A stretch of DNA of 62,000 bases from Mesostigma viride (GCA_009746045.1 RPFO01000084.1:1710816-1772815); one strand, 5' to 3'; positions 1-12,759 are shown, numbered from the stretch's first letter. The notes: generated by a model not told the origin, from the letters alone. Translations and numbers: made by a program.

Positions 1-88
1 AACAGCATTTCTTGCTAAATTCTTCACTTACCTTAGCATGTCGGATCTCCAACGGCGGCTGTTGGATACCTTTCTGCCATGACCACAG

Positions 89-3000
89 GCGGACGTCCAT
101 GGGCACTATCCCATCCGCCGGTCCAAGGTGTCCATCGACGGATTTGACGCGCTGACCGCTCGCTCATGTTTGAGGCACGGGGGCACGCGGCGGACCGGCT
201 CAAGCGGCCCGAGGAGATCGCCAAGGAGAACCGCGAGAGGCTGGAAGCGCTCGAGGTGAGGGGCGTTGCCGCTTCCTGTCGTGTTTTTCTTGTGCGTTCT
301 TGTGTGCTTTCTCTTGTCCTTCCTATTGTGCTTTCTCTTGTTCTTCCTGCTGTGCTTTCTCTTGTCCTTCCTGCTGTGCTTTTCGTGTGCGTCCGATTGT
401 GCTTTCTCTCCTCCTTCCTGCTGTGCTTTTTCGTGTGCTTTTTCTTGTGCGTCCTGTCGTGTTGCTTGCCTGTCCTGTCCTGTCCTGTCGTGCTGTTGTA
501 TGCGTCCTGTTGCGCTCATTCTTGTGCATCCTTTTGTGCAACCCTTGTGTGCTTCCTGTTCTATGCTTCCTGTTGTGTGCTTCCTGTTGTGTGCATTTCT
601 TGCGTGTGCGATTCCGTCGTGTGCTTGCTGTTGTGTGCTTCGTGTTGTATGCTTCCTGTTGTGTGCATTTCTTGCGTGTGCGATTCCGTCGTGTGCTTGC
701 TGTCACTCTATGTTGCATGCTTCTGATGGGGGGCAGTATTCGCCTTGCGAAGGCAAATGTGGATGGGAGGGGTATTTTACTATTCACTCGTTCAAGCTCA
801 TGTCTTGAACTTGTGTTTTTTTATGTATTGAGTTTTAGATGTGGTTTTTCTATGTGATTGGTTGTGCTTGTATATAAGCTTCATCCGACAGGAATGCCAT
901 TTGATTTCCCTCCCCACATGCATGTGTGGATCTACACGTGTGTGGATTTATAATGCACGTGTGTGTGGATGTACACATGCACGTGCACAGTATGCTCACT
1001 CGTATGCTGTGCGCGCGTGTTGTGGATGAGTGTCACGCGCGGCAGGCCTGCTAGTCTGCCGGCCTCAAACACCCTTCTCCCCCCTACCTGATGCCATGCT
1101 GTTGCCCCTTCCCTCCCCCAACCTTGAATGCCTTCCTGCTGTCCACCTGTGGACGTGGTTGTCACGGCCCACCAGAGGAAGCGGCTGAAGCGCATGCGTG
1201 GACAGCTGTCGGACGACGAGGAGGGCAGCGAGGACAGCGACGCGGAGGGTGATGGCCGCAAGAAGAAGATGACCTACAGCGAGCGGCGGCGGCGACAGCT
1301 CAAGGCGGAGAGGAAGGAGCGTGCGGGGGGTCTGTCGGGGGATGCACTTGATGATGACTTTGCGCTCGAGGAACCGGGGCAGGGGCGGGGAGGGCATGAT
1401 GATGGGGAAGATGATGGCAGTGAGGACGATGACGAGGATGAGGAGGGTGAGGAGGGCGGGAGTGGCGACAGCGGCAGTGAAGGCGACGAGGAGGAAGAGG
1501 ACGAGGAAGGGGATGAGAGTGGAGGCAGCGAGTTTGAAGATGATGGTGGGTTTGTCCTGACAAGCATGTGAGCATTGCTAGGATAGGGTTCGAGATTCAG
1601 TAAAAAATTGACAGGGAAGGGTTTAGCCTGGACATTGTGGCTGAGGCGGGCGATGGTTGCAATAATCTGGTGTTGGGGATTATCAGGTCGCACCGCCCTA
1701 ATGGGGTCTTGCACGGGCACTGCACCCTTGTGTTAGTGTGTGTAGTCACCCATTTGTCGCATAGCAATGTCGCCTGGCCCACGCCCCATCCCGCCTGCCT
1801 GCCTGCCCGCCCACCCACGTCGCCACGCAGCGACTCATGCATGCACCCGCTTTGCTCACACACGCATGATTTGGGGCAGCCACAGTACGTTCTGCCTGTT
1901 GGATGCCTGGCGTGGGCTGATGATTATGATTTGCGATAGCGGCTCTGCCTTTGGACTGAAGTCTTATGATTGCGTCGAGTTTGTGAGTGGCTGCTTGTAG
2001 TCTAGCAGAGGGTTTTGCTGCTGATGCCTGGGGCGTTGATGTCTGGGGCTTTGATGTCGTACTGCCTAGGTGATTTTCCGTGATGAAATGTCTTGTAAGG
2101 AGCATTGGACATGCAAATAAGCCATATAGCTTATTTGACCGTCCTAATGAACATAACATGATGGGGATAGGGCATCCCCCGCTTCATCCCGATTCCCTTG
2201 TCTCTCCACTCGGCTGTTGGTCTCGCTCCGCTGGCACCCTGAATTGTGGTGCAGAGGCGGGCTCCGACCTGGATAATGGCGGCGGGTCCGAACAAGGCGA
2301 CGACTCGGATGCCTCGGACTTGCCGTCTGACGAAGACGACGACGAAGAAGAAGAGGGTGATCGAAAGAAGGCTGCCAAGAAAACCAAGGGGAAGAAAGAA
2401 GGCGGCGCGGCCAAGGGCAAGGGCAAGGACAGGAAGACCCCAGAAGAGAAGGCGGCGGAGGCCGTGCGTCGCAAGGAGGTGGCTGCGGCGGCGCGGCAGG
2501 AGTTGCCCTACACGTTTGCGGCCCCTCAGCAGCTGGGCCAGCTGCTGGCGCACGTCTCGGGCCGCAGCGTGGCGGAGCTGGATCTGGTCCTGCAGCGTGT
2601 GCGGGCCTGCAACACGATCACTCTGGCGGGGGAGAACCGCAAGAAGATGCAGGTGAGAGGGAATGGGCGCATGAAGCTGCAGGTGAGGGGGGGGGGGGGG
2701 GGGCAAGAAGAAGTGGGTGGTGAAGGCGAGGAGGGAGTAAGGTCAGGTTGTGTATGATGACAAGATGCGGGGTGGGAAGGAGGGACAAGAAGATACGGAT
2801 TCAGCTGGAGAACTGGAAAATGATGAGGTGAGGGGGGGGGGCGGGGGGGGGTCTTGGCAACAAGTGATGGCCTTGGTGGGCGGGTTGTACTTCCAACCCA
2901 GGCCGGTGTCTTTGTAACTAGAGTATCATCTAGTCCGGGCATCCACCCATGCGCTTGGCTTGTGGGATCACGCCCTTATATCAAATTATATTATTTATTA

Positions 3001-6000
3001 TAGCAGTACCATTTGAAAGTCATCGCATGTCCCTTGGCCTTCCCTCTGCCTATTCCAAACGCAACGACGGACCCACCTTCTACAACTCCCCCCCCCCCCC
3101 CTTCCCGCGGCAGGTCTTCTACGGCGTGCTGCTGCAGTACTTTGCGGCGGTCGCGGGGGAGTCGCCGCCGCCGCTGGACCGCCTGCAGGTGGTCGCGCGC
3201 CACCTCGCAGGGATGAGCGCGGAGACGCCCCTGTTTGCTGCCGTGTGCGCGAGAGAGAGGCTCAAGCGCATGCGGCTGTCACTGCGGCAGCGGCTGTCCT
3301 CTCTCGGTGAGTGCGGTGGGCGGCATCTGGCGTGTTGGTCTTATAGTCATGCAATTATTTTCTCATAGTCGCGCAGTGGTGGGCATGTTTGTACGGCATG
3401 GTGCTTGTACGGTTATCGCATCTTACGTGTCTCTTGTTGTGCCTTGCCCAGTCATCGGCCGTCTGGAGGCCAAAGGCCATCTTTATCGGCTGTGACCGGT
3501 GATACTGGCTGGTTTCTACAGTGCAGGGAAAGGGTTCACCACCCCTGGCACGTACCCATGCGTCCCATGGCTGCTCCCGCCTTCGTTACCCCCCGTCACA
3601 AGACGCTGATGCTGCCTGTTATTCTGCCCGTGCCCCTGTTGTGCCCCGTTTGTTCCCTGCCTCACTCCGCCTATATCACAACGTACACCAGAGGGTGGCT
3701 GTTGGCCAACCGCGCGCCAGCTGCTGCTGCTCAAGCTGTGGGCGCGCATCTTCCCCGTCACGGATGCACGCCACCCGGTGCTCACGCCCGCGACGCTGCT
3801 GCTGGGCCAGTGCCTCGCCGACAGCCCGCTGGTGTGCGGGCGCGATCTGGCGTCGGCACTGTTCCTCTGCAGCCTGCTGCTGCACGTGAGTGTGGTCAGC
3901 GCATGGTTGTGTGGGAGGGGTAAAGGGGGGGGGGGGGGTCGAAGCGAGGGGTATATATCTGTATGCTGGCCCGTGGTGAATGGTTCTGTAAGGGAGACAA
4001 TGCTGTTGGCAAAATGGAAACCTGGTAGCCTCCATGATGTAGGCTATGCGTTTTGAATCGGTATCATTCGGAGGTGTGCTTCGACATCCCTCATGGCCCA
4101 CACCCTCTGCCAGATGACGGGGCCTGCCGGGCGGCTGTGCCCAGAGCCGCTCGTATTCCTGACTGCGCTTCTCCGGACATGTGTGCCCCTGTCAACACCA
4201 AGTGCGGCGGACAAGGGAACGAGCGGTCCAAGGAAGGTGCAAGGGGCCAAGAAGGGCGCAAAGGGGGGAGCCAGAGCACCCCGGCAACTTCTGATGGCGA
4301 CGCCGTCAGGTGCGTGGTGTCGGGATGGGTGAACTATTTACAACTTAATACAGCTTGCTATACTTATGCTAACGTTTCCCATTACGTCGGGATGGGTGAA
4401 ATATGTACAACCTGTTGTACTTACCAACAACGTGATACATGGGCTGAGTGGCCATCAGCACGTCACAGTGGATGCCGCATGGGTCTCCGTACCATTGAGC
4501 GGGGCGGATTAGCAGTAGGGAAACGCAACATGAACCTGGTAGTTGTGCATAGCACAAAAAGCTTGGGATCTATGCACACGCTGCAGTATGTAGCTCAGCA
4601 AGGGAGGTTTCAGCATGACCTCACCTTTCGTCCCAGGAATCGATTCGCAACATCATATCTGCCCTGGTAATGCCATGTGGTGAAAAATTTTCCCCTGGAA
4701 CGTGGAAGCAGCAAGCACCTTTTGCGTATTCCCTTAGCTACACTCGTTTCGGCATCCATGTGGAAGTAAATGCTACCATGTTTTTTTTACGTTTTTTGCA
4801 GTCCCCACATTCTTTGGCTGCACAGATGCATGGCAGGGGATCCCATTCCCTGACCCCAGCCATCGTGTCCGCTGTCTTAAATAAATGGCACTTCTCTACA
4901 ATACACTGGGAGATAATATAAACAAATCTAATGTAAACACTTCTCTTCTATACACTAAGACCTAGTATAAACGAATGCCATCATTTACCACTGCTCTTTT
5001 CTATCCTCCTTTGCGGCGTGATGCCATGCTCAAATACCATTCTTTGTGATCGCTCCCCGTCACCTCATGCTCACTCGCCGCACCACTAGGCTAACATCTC
5101 CCATGGCTAACATCCCCCATGATCCGGCACCCCAACCAATAGGGGGCAAGGGGAGCCTGGCGTTGCCAAGGACAAGACGGCCCAGTCCGCCCTGGCTGCG
5201 TCCCTGGCCAACGTCCCCCCCCACCAGAGGCAGCTGCTGGGGGGTAGGGCGTGGCTGGCTCTTGACCCCCCTGCGGCTGCCAGCAGTAGAGCAGAAGGTG
5301 ACGGAAGCAGCGCGCCGCAGCCCCTCCCGTTTGCCCGGCTGCTGGGTGGGGAGCCGGAGGATCCGATCTTCTCCAGTCAATGTTTCCGGTGCGTAATTCC
5401 GTGTCATGCCTGGGCCGCTGCTGGTGCTTGTTAACTTTGTGCAAAAAATCGAATGTTCTCGCAGGGTGCTTCCTGGTGTCTCAGCTGTTGGGAGAGCAGC
5501 ACAAGCTGGCAACTTTGGCATGCGTGCCATGCTTGCCTTCCCCGCCCATCACCCGCATGCCATAAGTTCCCAGCTGCAGAGAATGCCTGAGCTGTTGGTC
5601 ATGGGTTCCAATGACAGCTTCGGTCGGGCAGGCCTGCTGCTCCTGGTGGTGGCCTGTCGCCTGCATGTTGGTCGCTTCATGCGTCGCTGGCAACAACACC
5701 TGACACGCCTCCAGTACATGCCGCGGTTGCCCCCTTTGTTTGGGATTGCTGACCAGCACCTTTGTGTTGATCCCTGTCATCTCATGTAGTGCCTAGTCTA
5801 GTTGATTAACTTCTCATGAAGCTGTCTCATATAGTGCCTAGTCTAGTTGCTTGGCTCTCATGAAGCTGGCGGCGGTCCATCTTGCTTCTATTATGTCCTA
5901 ATCCCACAGCGCTTTTGTGACGTCCTAATCCTGGTTGCATGTCCTATTGGTACTGGTTGCTTTCCTGGTTGCTTGTCCTATTGGCCCAAGCTTCTTGCAT

Positions 6001-9000
6001 GCCCGCTTTGTACTGCTGGTCAACCATCTTCTCTCCTTCCACACACAAGTCAACAACAAGGCCGGTGCCCAAACGCTTGCCCCCAACTGATGGCCCACAT
6101 GCTTTTCCCTTGGTTGTGCTTGCGTCCGCTCCCATGGTCTTGCTCCGTCGATGCCAGGAGAGGCGCACTCGCAGTCGCCCTGCAGTGCGCCACGGGCTTT
6201 GTGTCGGCCCTCTCGCAACTTCCCGCGTTGCCCGAGCTGCTGCAACCGTTGCGGGCCTCGGTAGCCGCGCTGCCGGGTGCCAGCGTCCTGGGGCCAGAGC
6301 TGGACGTACGTGTGCTGGTGTGAATCAGCTAGCTTATTCACTATCATCTCAATGTTTTATTTCAATGCCAGCATGCAACATTCTACTAGAGCTGCATGTA
6401 TCCGCTCACGGTGTGGGTTAGCCCGCTCCCTGTGGATCCCTTTCAGTCATGTGGTCAGCAGTCAAGCCATCATGCAGGTAAGCAAGCAACCAACCCAGCT
6501 GGAAAGACGTGGTAAGTGAGTAGGGGAACTGGCAAGTACATAGGTAGGTGGTCGAGGAAGGGTATGGGAATGCTGGGTGGTAAGTGAGTAGGGGAACTGG
6601 CAAGTACATTGGTAAGTGGTCGAGGAAGTTTATGGGAATGCTGGGTGGTAAGTGAGTAGGGGTACTGGCAAGTACATTGGTAAGTGGTCGAGGAAGTTTA
6701 TGGGAATGCTGGGTGGTAAGTGAGTAGGGGTACTGGCAAGTACATTGGTAAGTTGTCGAGGAAGTTTATGGGAATGCTGGGTTTGGCAAATGCTGAGCAT
6801 GATGGTGACCTTTTGAACCTCAGGCCAAAATGTTCATATGGATGACCTAAATCAAGGCAGTCCCTTATCCGTGGTATTTTTTAACTCTCGGCCCAGCAAT
6901 AGCGTGGATTTGGAATAATGGCAAGTCCCTGAATGATGGGGCCATCCAGGTATGTTGCCATGGGCACTACGCTTGCCCTTGAAAGTCAAGTAGTTACCCC
7001 TATCGCCGACTAGCCAAGGGACGTGCAGCAGAAGACCGTGATTCCATGATCGCCATTTGCTGGCGTGGTTGCCGTATGCGGCTGACGAGAGTTTGCATGG
7101 CTGGTGCCTCCGCGGCTTGATCGACTCCCCCGTGCCATGGTGCACGGGCCTACAGGGGCTCAAGGCGGCCCTGCTCGCAGCGATCGACATGGAGAGCCGT
7201 GCGGTGCTGGCCGCGCGCAAGCCACTGACCCTGCGTGAGAAGCGTCCAGTGCCCATCAAGCAGTTCAACCCGCGCTTCGAGGAGGAGTGAGTGGCCACGG
7301 CCCGGTGCCTGATGTCGACAGCATTATGAGATTGTTTGCGTTGCATCGCGAGATAGTTTCCAAGTATTACGATGAGAATAGTATTGTTGTGTGGATATTT
7401 CGTGGAGGACATTTGGTTACTTATAAATACTTCCAAAAGGTTATCAAATAACTCAATTTTTTAATCCATGTGCAGAAAAAGGTTTTATAGATATTTATGA
7501 TCAAGATTTAAACAAAATTACAGTGTTTTACTGGCCTCCGGGCTCCTCTTCCATTGGCGCGCTCCGCGCCAGCCCACAGACACGCACTCCCATACAACAG
7601 TACACATCCACCCACTTATACGCCAGCGCAACTCCATCATCATCCTCCCCACTGTGAACTTGGTGCTTTCTTTTCTTCCCCTAATCCCGACCCTGACCTT
7701 CCCGTTAGAGCGATGCGGATCGTAGGGTGATGAAGTGCAGGCTGGACTTTCTTCGTGCAGATGGACTGGGACGTAGACAGCTGGTCAGAGACTTCCTTTT
7801 TCAATTTCGCTTGCGGTAAGAGGCTTTTTCGTGGCTCGGTTTACTTGAGTTCTTTCTCCTTTGTTCTCTTTTTGCGGGCGTTGGGTATGGCTGGTCTGTC
7901 GATTGGTCGGTTGTCTGAGATTCTGTTGGCTCCAACCACCCAAGGCGCTTGCTTGCTCGTTTTCCACGCGCACAGCTTACGGGCCTTGTGTGACGGCTCT
8001 CTGCGTGGCCTGATGTCTCACCCTGCTGCCTTGCCTGTGTGCATCTTTATTCAATGTTTGTGAGCTTCGATCGTACCTTGCTGCACTTTTTCCGTTGTGA
8101 TGGTGTCGGTGTCTCAGGTACGCGGACGGGCGCGACTACGACGTGGACAAGGAGCGTGCGGAGCTCAAGAAGCTGAAGAAGCAGGTCAAGAAGGAGGAGA
8201 AGGGGGCGGCCAGGGAGCTGCGCAAGGTGAGTGCGCCTGCAGGGTTTTGGAGAGTGTTGCATCTGACATGGACTCAAACGGGTTACGTGGTCCCCATGGA
8301 AGTGATGCCTCGGGGCCTAGGAACCTTTTTTGGCATTGCTGTCATTGGGAAGGGAGTTGTGAGCAACTTGTGAGGACTTCGCCATGTCATGCTCTTCCGT
8401 TTGTGTTGCTTGGATTCAAGGCAGTTGATAAGTGTGCAACGATACAGTTATGATATGCAGGTTTCTATCTTACGTACTCCATGCTACCCCTTCGCCTCCC
8501 CCCATCTCCGCACTTCACACCGCACTAGTTAGCTTTTCACGCATTCACGTCTTCTGCTGTGGCAGCCATGCCCTTTGCTCCCTGCTATTGTTGGCACAGT
8601 GTCTACCATCATAGAACATTTCAGGTTCGAAGCACTTCTGGGTTCTTGAGGGTTCGTGGGGTAGAGGGCGCAAGAAAGATACTTACTTCCTTTTGATTGA
8701 TGGATGCGTGCAGCGCATGTGTAGGTTGCCGGAAGAAGCGCATCCATGTTCCCTTTGCATAGCGCGTCTTGCTTGTGCATTCGTCATAAATACTTTTATA
8801 CCTCATGGTTGTGTATCATGGTTGCCTTTTAAGGGGTCATCCTGTGACGTGGGTGGCTTGCTGCGCGATATTAGTCATGGCTGGACTCCCCGAAAATATT
8901 GTTGTATCATCCATGATAAATATTATCCATGTGCATGAAGCTGACGGGGCTTTTGCCTGGCTTCTGTTATTTGGCTGGTCGGTATGCCTGGCCTCAGGAC

Positions 9001-9156
9001 AACTACTTCCTGGCGGCTGAGCGACTCAAGGAGCACGCGATTGTAGACCAGGAGAAGGAAGAGAAGTACAAGGAGACCATGTCCTTCCTGCAGCAGCAGG
9101 AGCATGCATTTAAGTCAGGACAGCTTGGAAAGGGAAGCAAACGGCGACGCAAGTAA
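89..9156 (+). CDS. NOP14: NOP14, nucleolar 40S ribosomal subunit assembly factor (3' eleven exons; 5' end outside window)
   Basis: NOP14 is a nucleolar component of the SSU processome needed for 18S rRNA maturation. Exons read from GT-AG borders are 89-255, 1176-1545, 2255-2652, 3114-3306, 3692-3885, 4114-4309, 5151-5388, 6158-6305, 7156-7286, 8118-8226 and 8998-9156 (TAA stop). Phases agree at every junction from exon 2 on, giving 711 codons plus stop. Family hallmarks in order: DRLKRPEEIAKE, RLKRMRG, acidic Asp/Glu stretches, ELPYTFAAP, RIFPVTDARHPVLTPA, GRDLASALFLCSL, KRPVPIKQFNPRFEE, GRDYD, GAARELRK|DNYFLA and a basic C-terminus. Recognition is from the known family pattern. Odd point: in exon 1 the reading GFDALTARS (frame of base 140) must shift by one base near 152-166 to reach MFEARGHAADRL, so a base appears lost there. 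Several introns carry tandem repeats. The N-terminal part lies upstream of the window. Confidence 0.93.
265..720. repeat. Degenerate pyrimidine-rich tandem repeat in NOP14 intron
   Basis: The first visible intron is built of diverged short units of the type tgtgcttcctgtt and ctttctcttgtccttcctgc, strongly T/C/G biased on the plus strand. The long open frames here in several phases are by-products of this composition. A near-exact duplicate of about 70 bp (around 570-630 and 640-700) shows that units are still being copied. Confidence 0.7.
5781..5869. repeat. 45-bp tandem duplication in NOP14 intron
   Basis: Two adjacent copies, starting at 5781 and 5826, share tagtgcctagtctagttg and end in ctcatgaagctg, with a few substitutions. 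They lie between exons 5151-5388 and 6158-6305. Confidence 0.75.
6511..6782. repeat. 68-bp minisatellite, four copies
   Basis: Units beginning ggtaagtgagtagggg start at 6511, 6579, 6647 and 6715, an exact 68-bp period with few differences. The array sits in the NOP14 intron between exons 6158-6305 and 7156-7286. Every unit starts with ggtaagtgag, which matches the 5' splice-site consensus, so the array repeats a donor-like motif four times. Confidence 0.9.
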
Positions 9157-9640
9157 TCCGTTGTCTGGTGTATCTTGTGGAGCAGGTAGTTACCAATCCG
9201 CAGTAATTGTTGCTCCAAAGGCAGGGCTAATTGTCTTATGCTTTCCAGCTATCTGAGATGCTATGGTCCCATTAGTGTCCTTGCAGCACAATTTTGTGGG
9301 AACAGGTGTCAGGAAATCTGGCCCGTGCACGTCGCCCAGCCATGTTGAATAAACTACATTAATCTTAGGAATGGAAGTACTTTGTGTGCCATGCGTGGGA
9401 GCATGTCATGCGTGGGAGTACTACGCTAATACCTCTAAATACCAACCCCCCACCCCCACCCCCACCCCCACCCCGCATTCAGTGGAATTTTTTAATAGGG
9501 GCCAGTTTTTGGCCAGTTCATACTTGGATTTAGGCCTGGATTGGTTTTGTTGTCAAGCAGGCTCCCATGATTTTGATTTATTTGCCAACTTTGGTTTGTT
9601 CATGTTTGTTCCAGCTGGCCAACATCCTGGCTGGGATTTG
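9157..9640. other. NOP14 3' flank; no gene seen
   Basis: This stretch holds no supported coding exon. It includes a short C-rich (CCCCCA)n tract near 9447-9475 and AT-rich sequence leading into the transposon nest. The NOP14 3' UTR must lie at its left end, but I see no decisive polyadenylation signal. Confidence 0.6.
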
Positions 9641-9691
9641 ATTAATTAATTAATGTACACGTGACTGCGTCACGTGAGCATAAGTCCTCAG
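9641..9691 (-). mobile_element. Very short LINE 3'-end fragment
   Basis: An (ATTA)n tail, then the palindrome cacgtgactgcgtcacgtg, then gagcataagtcctcag: the reverse complement of the extreme 3' end of LINE-A. It is a copy truncated after about 50 bp, oriented minus and lying 50 bp left of the larger LINE-B insertion. Confidence 0.75.
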
Positions 9692-9842
9692 TAAGTAAGT
9701 ACTTGCGTGTCATGCGCATGGGCATGCCACGGAGTACTATTAATTAATTAATTAATAGACACATGACTGCGTCACGTGAGCATAAGTCCTCAGTGGGCGG
9801 GGAACATGGGATGGAATGGATGGTATAAGCTATCTAGGTCCT

Positions 9843-12759
9843 CCCAGAACAAGACCGCAAGGACTTCTTTGCAGCGCTGGAGAACCTGGCGAACGGCATC
9901 CCTGGTCGCAACTACCTCGCTCTGCTGCTGGACGCCAACGCCACGCTACCACCGGGTACTGGCGGATGTCAGCACGCCCCCAACGGTACGGTCTCCAATG
10001 CCAACACCGAACTTTTTGCTGATTTGCTTACGACATGCGATTTGGTCACTGCCAACACCCGCTTTCCACATAGTCCAGATGCTTTGGTCACACACACCTC
10101 GCCAACTGGCACTGAACGCTGCATTGACTATGTTGTAATGCGCAAGCGTCATCAAGGATCTGTACTAGCTGCTCGCTCGCATGTGATCCCCCTGGTGCGC
10201 TCCGATCATCGCATCGTCACCGCCCGCATCCGCCTGCGATTCCCCTCGCCCTTTCGTAAGCACGTGGCACCACCTGATTTGCGCACACTTCAGTTGCTCG
10301 AGAAATCTGACGACGCTCTGGAGGACTTCCCTGAAAAACGCGCCCACAAGCGCGCCGCAGAGGCGTTCGTCGACGCGCTGGACATCCCGGCCAGCCACGC
10401 CCAGCTGTTCGCTGCCGGCCCGGCATCGGCCCTTCGGCACCTCGCTGACAAGCTGCCCGCGGCCGGGGCCCTACTGCCCCCCGCCGCCCGCCCCGCTTCA
10501 CCAGCCTGCACCGGCTCCCCGCCGTCATCCAGGCCCGGCAAGCCCTGCGCGACAACCGCGACCCCGCCCGCTACGCCCGCCTCAAAGCCGATTACCACTC
10601 GGCCATCCGGCAGGCGACCAAGGAGCAGGAGGACCTTCATGTCCGCGAGTACTTCGCCCACCTCAAGGACCAGCACGGCAAGTACGCCTGGACCCGCCTG
10701 CGTCACGCCCAACGGCCCGCCGGCGGCGCGCAGCCGGCGCCGCGGACGCTCTCTGGCTCACCGCAGCAGCAGCTCGACCAGTGGTATTCCTCCCAGTCCC
10801 GGCTGCTCGGCGCCCCCCCGCCGCCTCCGCCGCTTGGCCCTCTGGCGGCCGCACGCCTGGCAGTAGCACCGGCGGACGTCCCTGCGCCGCCCACGCCGCC
10901 CGCCGCTGAGCAGGACTACACGTACCCAGCCCTGACGGAACCCCTGGCCCACCCCAACGAGCTCCCGCCGTTCACCGAGCTCGAGCTGAGCACCGCCGCC
11001 AAGCAACTCCGCTTCTATGCTGCCGTTGGACCTGACCAGCTCCCAGCCCCGGTGATTAAGCTGACGGCGCTCACGGGGTTCCTGCTTGACGTCTGCAACC
11101 GGATCCTGCTTGCCGACGCGCCGCCGATTCCTGAGTGGCAGCACAGCTACCGTATTATGCTGTACAAAAACAAAGGTTCCCCTGACGACCCCGCCAACTA
11201 CAGAGGAGTCTGCATCCAGAGCGCCGCACTTAAGTTGTTCATGCGCATGATCCTCAACCGCCTTCGTTCTGCTCTCGACTGTCACCTTGGGGAAAGTCAA
11301 ATGGGCTTCCGTCCTGGGCGCAACACCGTCATGGCCATCTTCGTCGCGCGTCGCCTCTTCGAGGAAATCGCTCTCCTGCAACCTGGTGAGTTTCCCGCCA
11401 TCCTGATCTTCGTCGACTTCATCAAGGCTTTTGATTCTGTCCTCTGGGACGCTCTATGGGCTGTACTTGCTCGCGCTCGCGTCCCCACTCCCCTGATTAC
11501 CGTCATCCGCACGCTGTATGAGGGGTCGACCACTTCGGTGCGCACTCAACACGGCATTACCCCGCCCTGCCCACTGCAGACCGGCGTCTGGCAGGGTTGC
11601 GTCCTGTCGCCGTACCTGTTTATTATTGTAGTGGATTATGTTATGCGCCAGGCACGTGCTCGCTTTGCTAGCATTGCAGGCCGTGCCCCTGGCCTAGCGA
11701 TCACGAACGAGCTTGGGGAAGGGGGGCCGACTAACAAGCAGAATTTACTAGCTGACCTCATTTATGCCGACGACATCACGCTCATCGAGAAGCCGGAGTC
11801 TGCCCAACTTTGGCTGGACTGCCTGGCGCTCGAGGCTCGGGCGGTTGGTCTAGAAATCAGCCCCAAAACGGAGGCCCTGGCCCTCGGCATGGCAGGGCCC
11901 CCACCCACACTCCGCCTCTTAGACGATGCCGAGGTCAACTACCCTACTTCAGGCCGCTTCAAGCTGCTCGGCAGTTGGCTTCCCGACTGCGAGGACGACA
12001 TGACGACACGGATCGGCATGGCGTGGGCGCACCTCCATGACCACCGCCGCTGGTGGAGCAACCCCGCCCTACCCCGGATCGTCAAGCGTGACCTCTTCAA
12101 GGTCGTCATTCTGACGATCCTGACCTACGGCGCCGAGACGTGGACACTGATGCAGGAGCTGGAGCAACGACTCGACGGCGCCGTCACCAAGATGCTGCGC
12201 AAGGCCCTTAACATCCCCTTTGGTTTGCACATTAGTAATGAGGATTTGTACGCTGATTTGCCCTATGTTTCCCACATTATTAGGCACAGGCGCCTGGGCC
12301 TAGCCGGGCACCTGGCCCGCACAGATCAGGTAGATACATCAGATAGACTAGCTGGCACCAAGCCCGCCCAGCCTGGGCGATATGTCCTCACCTGGCGTGC
12401 CCCCGGCCGCGCGCGGCAGGGCCGCCACCCGTGGACTTTTCGTGATAGACTCGGCATGGACATGTGCTACACTAGACGTGACGGGCTCACCCCCGGGCAG
12501 CCTCCTGGTTTGTCTGTAATATGGAGGCAGATGGTGCGCAAGGATAGATGGCAAGTAGTGATGAAGGAGACCACCCCCAAGCCTGTGGGGGCTCCGCGTG
12601 TGACCAAGTATGGCATTCATAGCGATTCGGGCCGCGGTGCCCACACCCCTGTAACTAGGACCTAGATAGCTTATACCATCCATTCCATCCCATGTTCCCT
12701 CCCACTGAGGACTTATGCTCACGTGACGCAGTCACGTGTCTATTAATTAATTAATTAAT
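9843..12759 (+). mobile_element. LINE-A: non-LTR retrotransposon inserted into LINE-B
   Basis: LINE-A is a plus-strand insertion with a 5' truncated end at 9843 and a 3' (TTAA)n tail ending at 12759. It is flanked by the 9-bp direct repeat CTAGGTCCT at 9834-9842 and 12760-12768, its target-site duplication. The target lies inside the 3' end of LINE-B, which is why 9741-9842 and 12657-12759 look like roughly 100-bp inverted repeats around the element: they are the 3' UTRs of two copies of opposite orientation. The 3' UTR is only about 95 bp and contains the hairpin CACGTGAC-GCA-GTCACGTG at 12720-12738. Confidence 0.88.
9844..12665 (+). pseudogene. LINE-A ORF2: endonuclease (C-terminal half) plus reverse transcriptase
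   Basis: The 5' part reads as the second half of an APE-type endonuclease (EEP fold): LLLDANATLPPG, later ERCIDYVVMRK and the SDHRIV motif near 10200. One frameshift in a C-rich run near 10470-10500 moves the frame to QARQALRDNRDPARYARL and onward without stops through the RT: YRGVCIQS, GFRPGRNTVMAIF, FVDFIKAFDSV, GCVLSPYLF and YADD (about 11765). The C-terminal region has YGAETW and RRLGLAGHLAR, and the stop is TAG at 12663-12665. Function in life is target-primed reverse transcription of the element RNA. One frameshift and 5' truncation are the only visible lesions, so the copy is young. Clade is not assigned. Confidence 0.9.

Noticed and set aside
166-857. Cys/Leu-rich open frames of about 180 aa in three phases
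   Set aside because: They lie in a NOP14 intron made of a pyrimidine-rich repeat, which is stop-poor in every frame.
5465-5790. Extra NOP14 exon (frame with VLPGVSAVGRAAQAGNFG)
   Set aside because: Exons 5151-5388 and 6158-6305 join in phase without it, and the reading shows no NOP14 similarity.
9741-12759. LINE with its own 100-bp terminal inverted repeats
   Set aside because: The inverted repeats are the 3' UTRs of two oppositely oriented LINE copies. Target duplications at 9729/15854 and 9834/12760 show LINE-A inserted into LINE-B.
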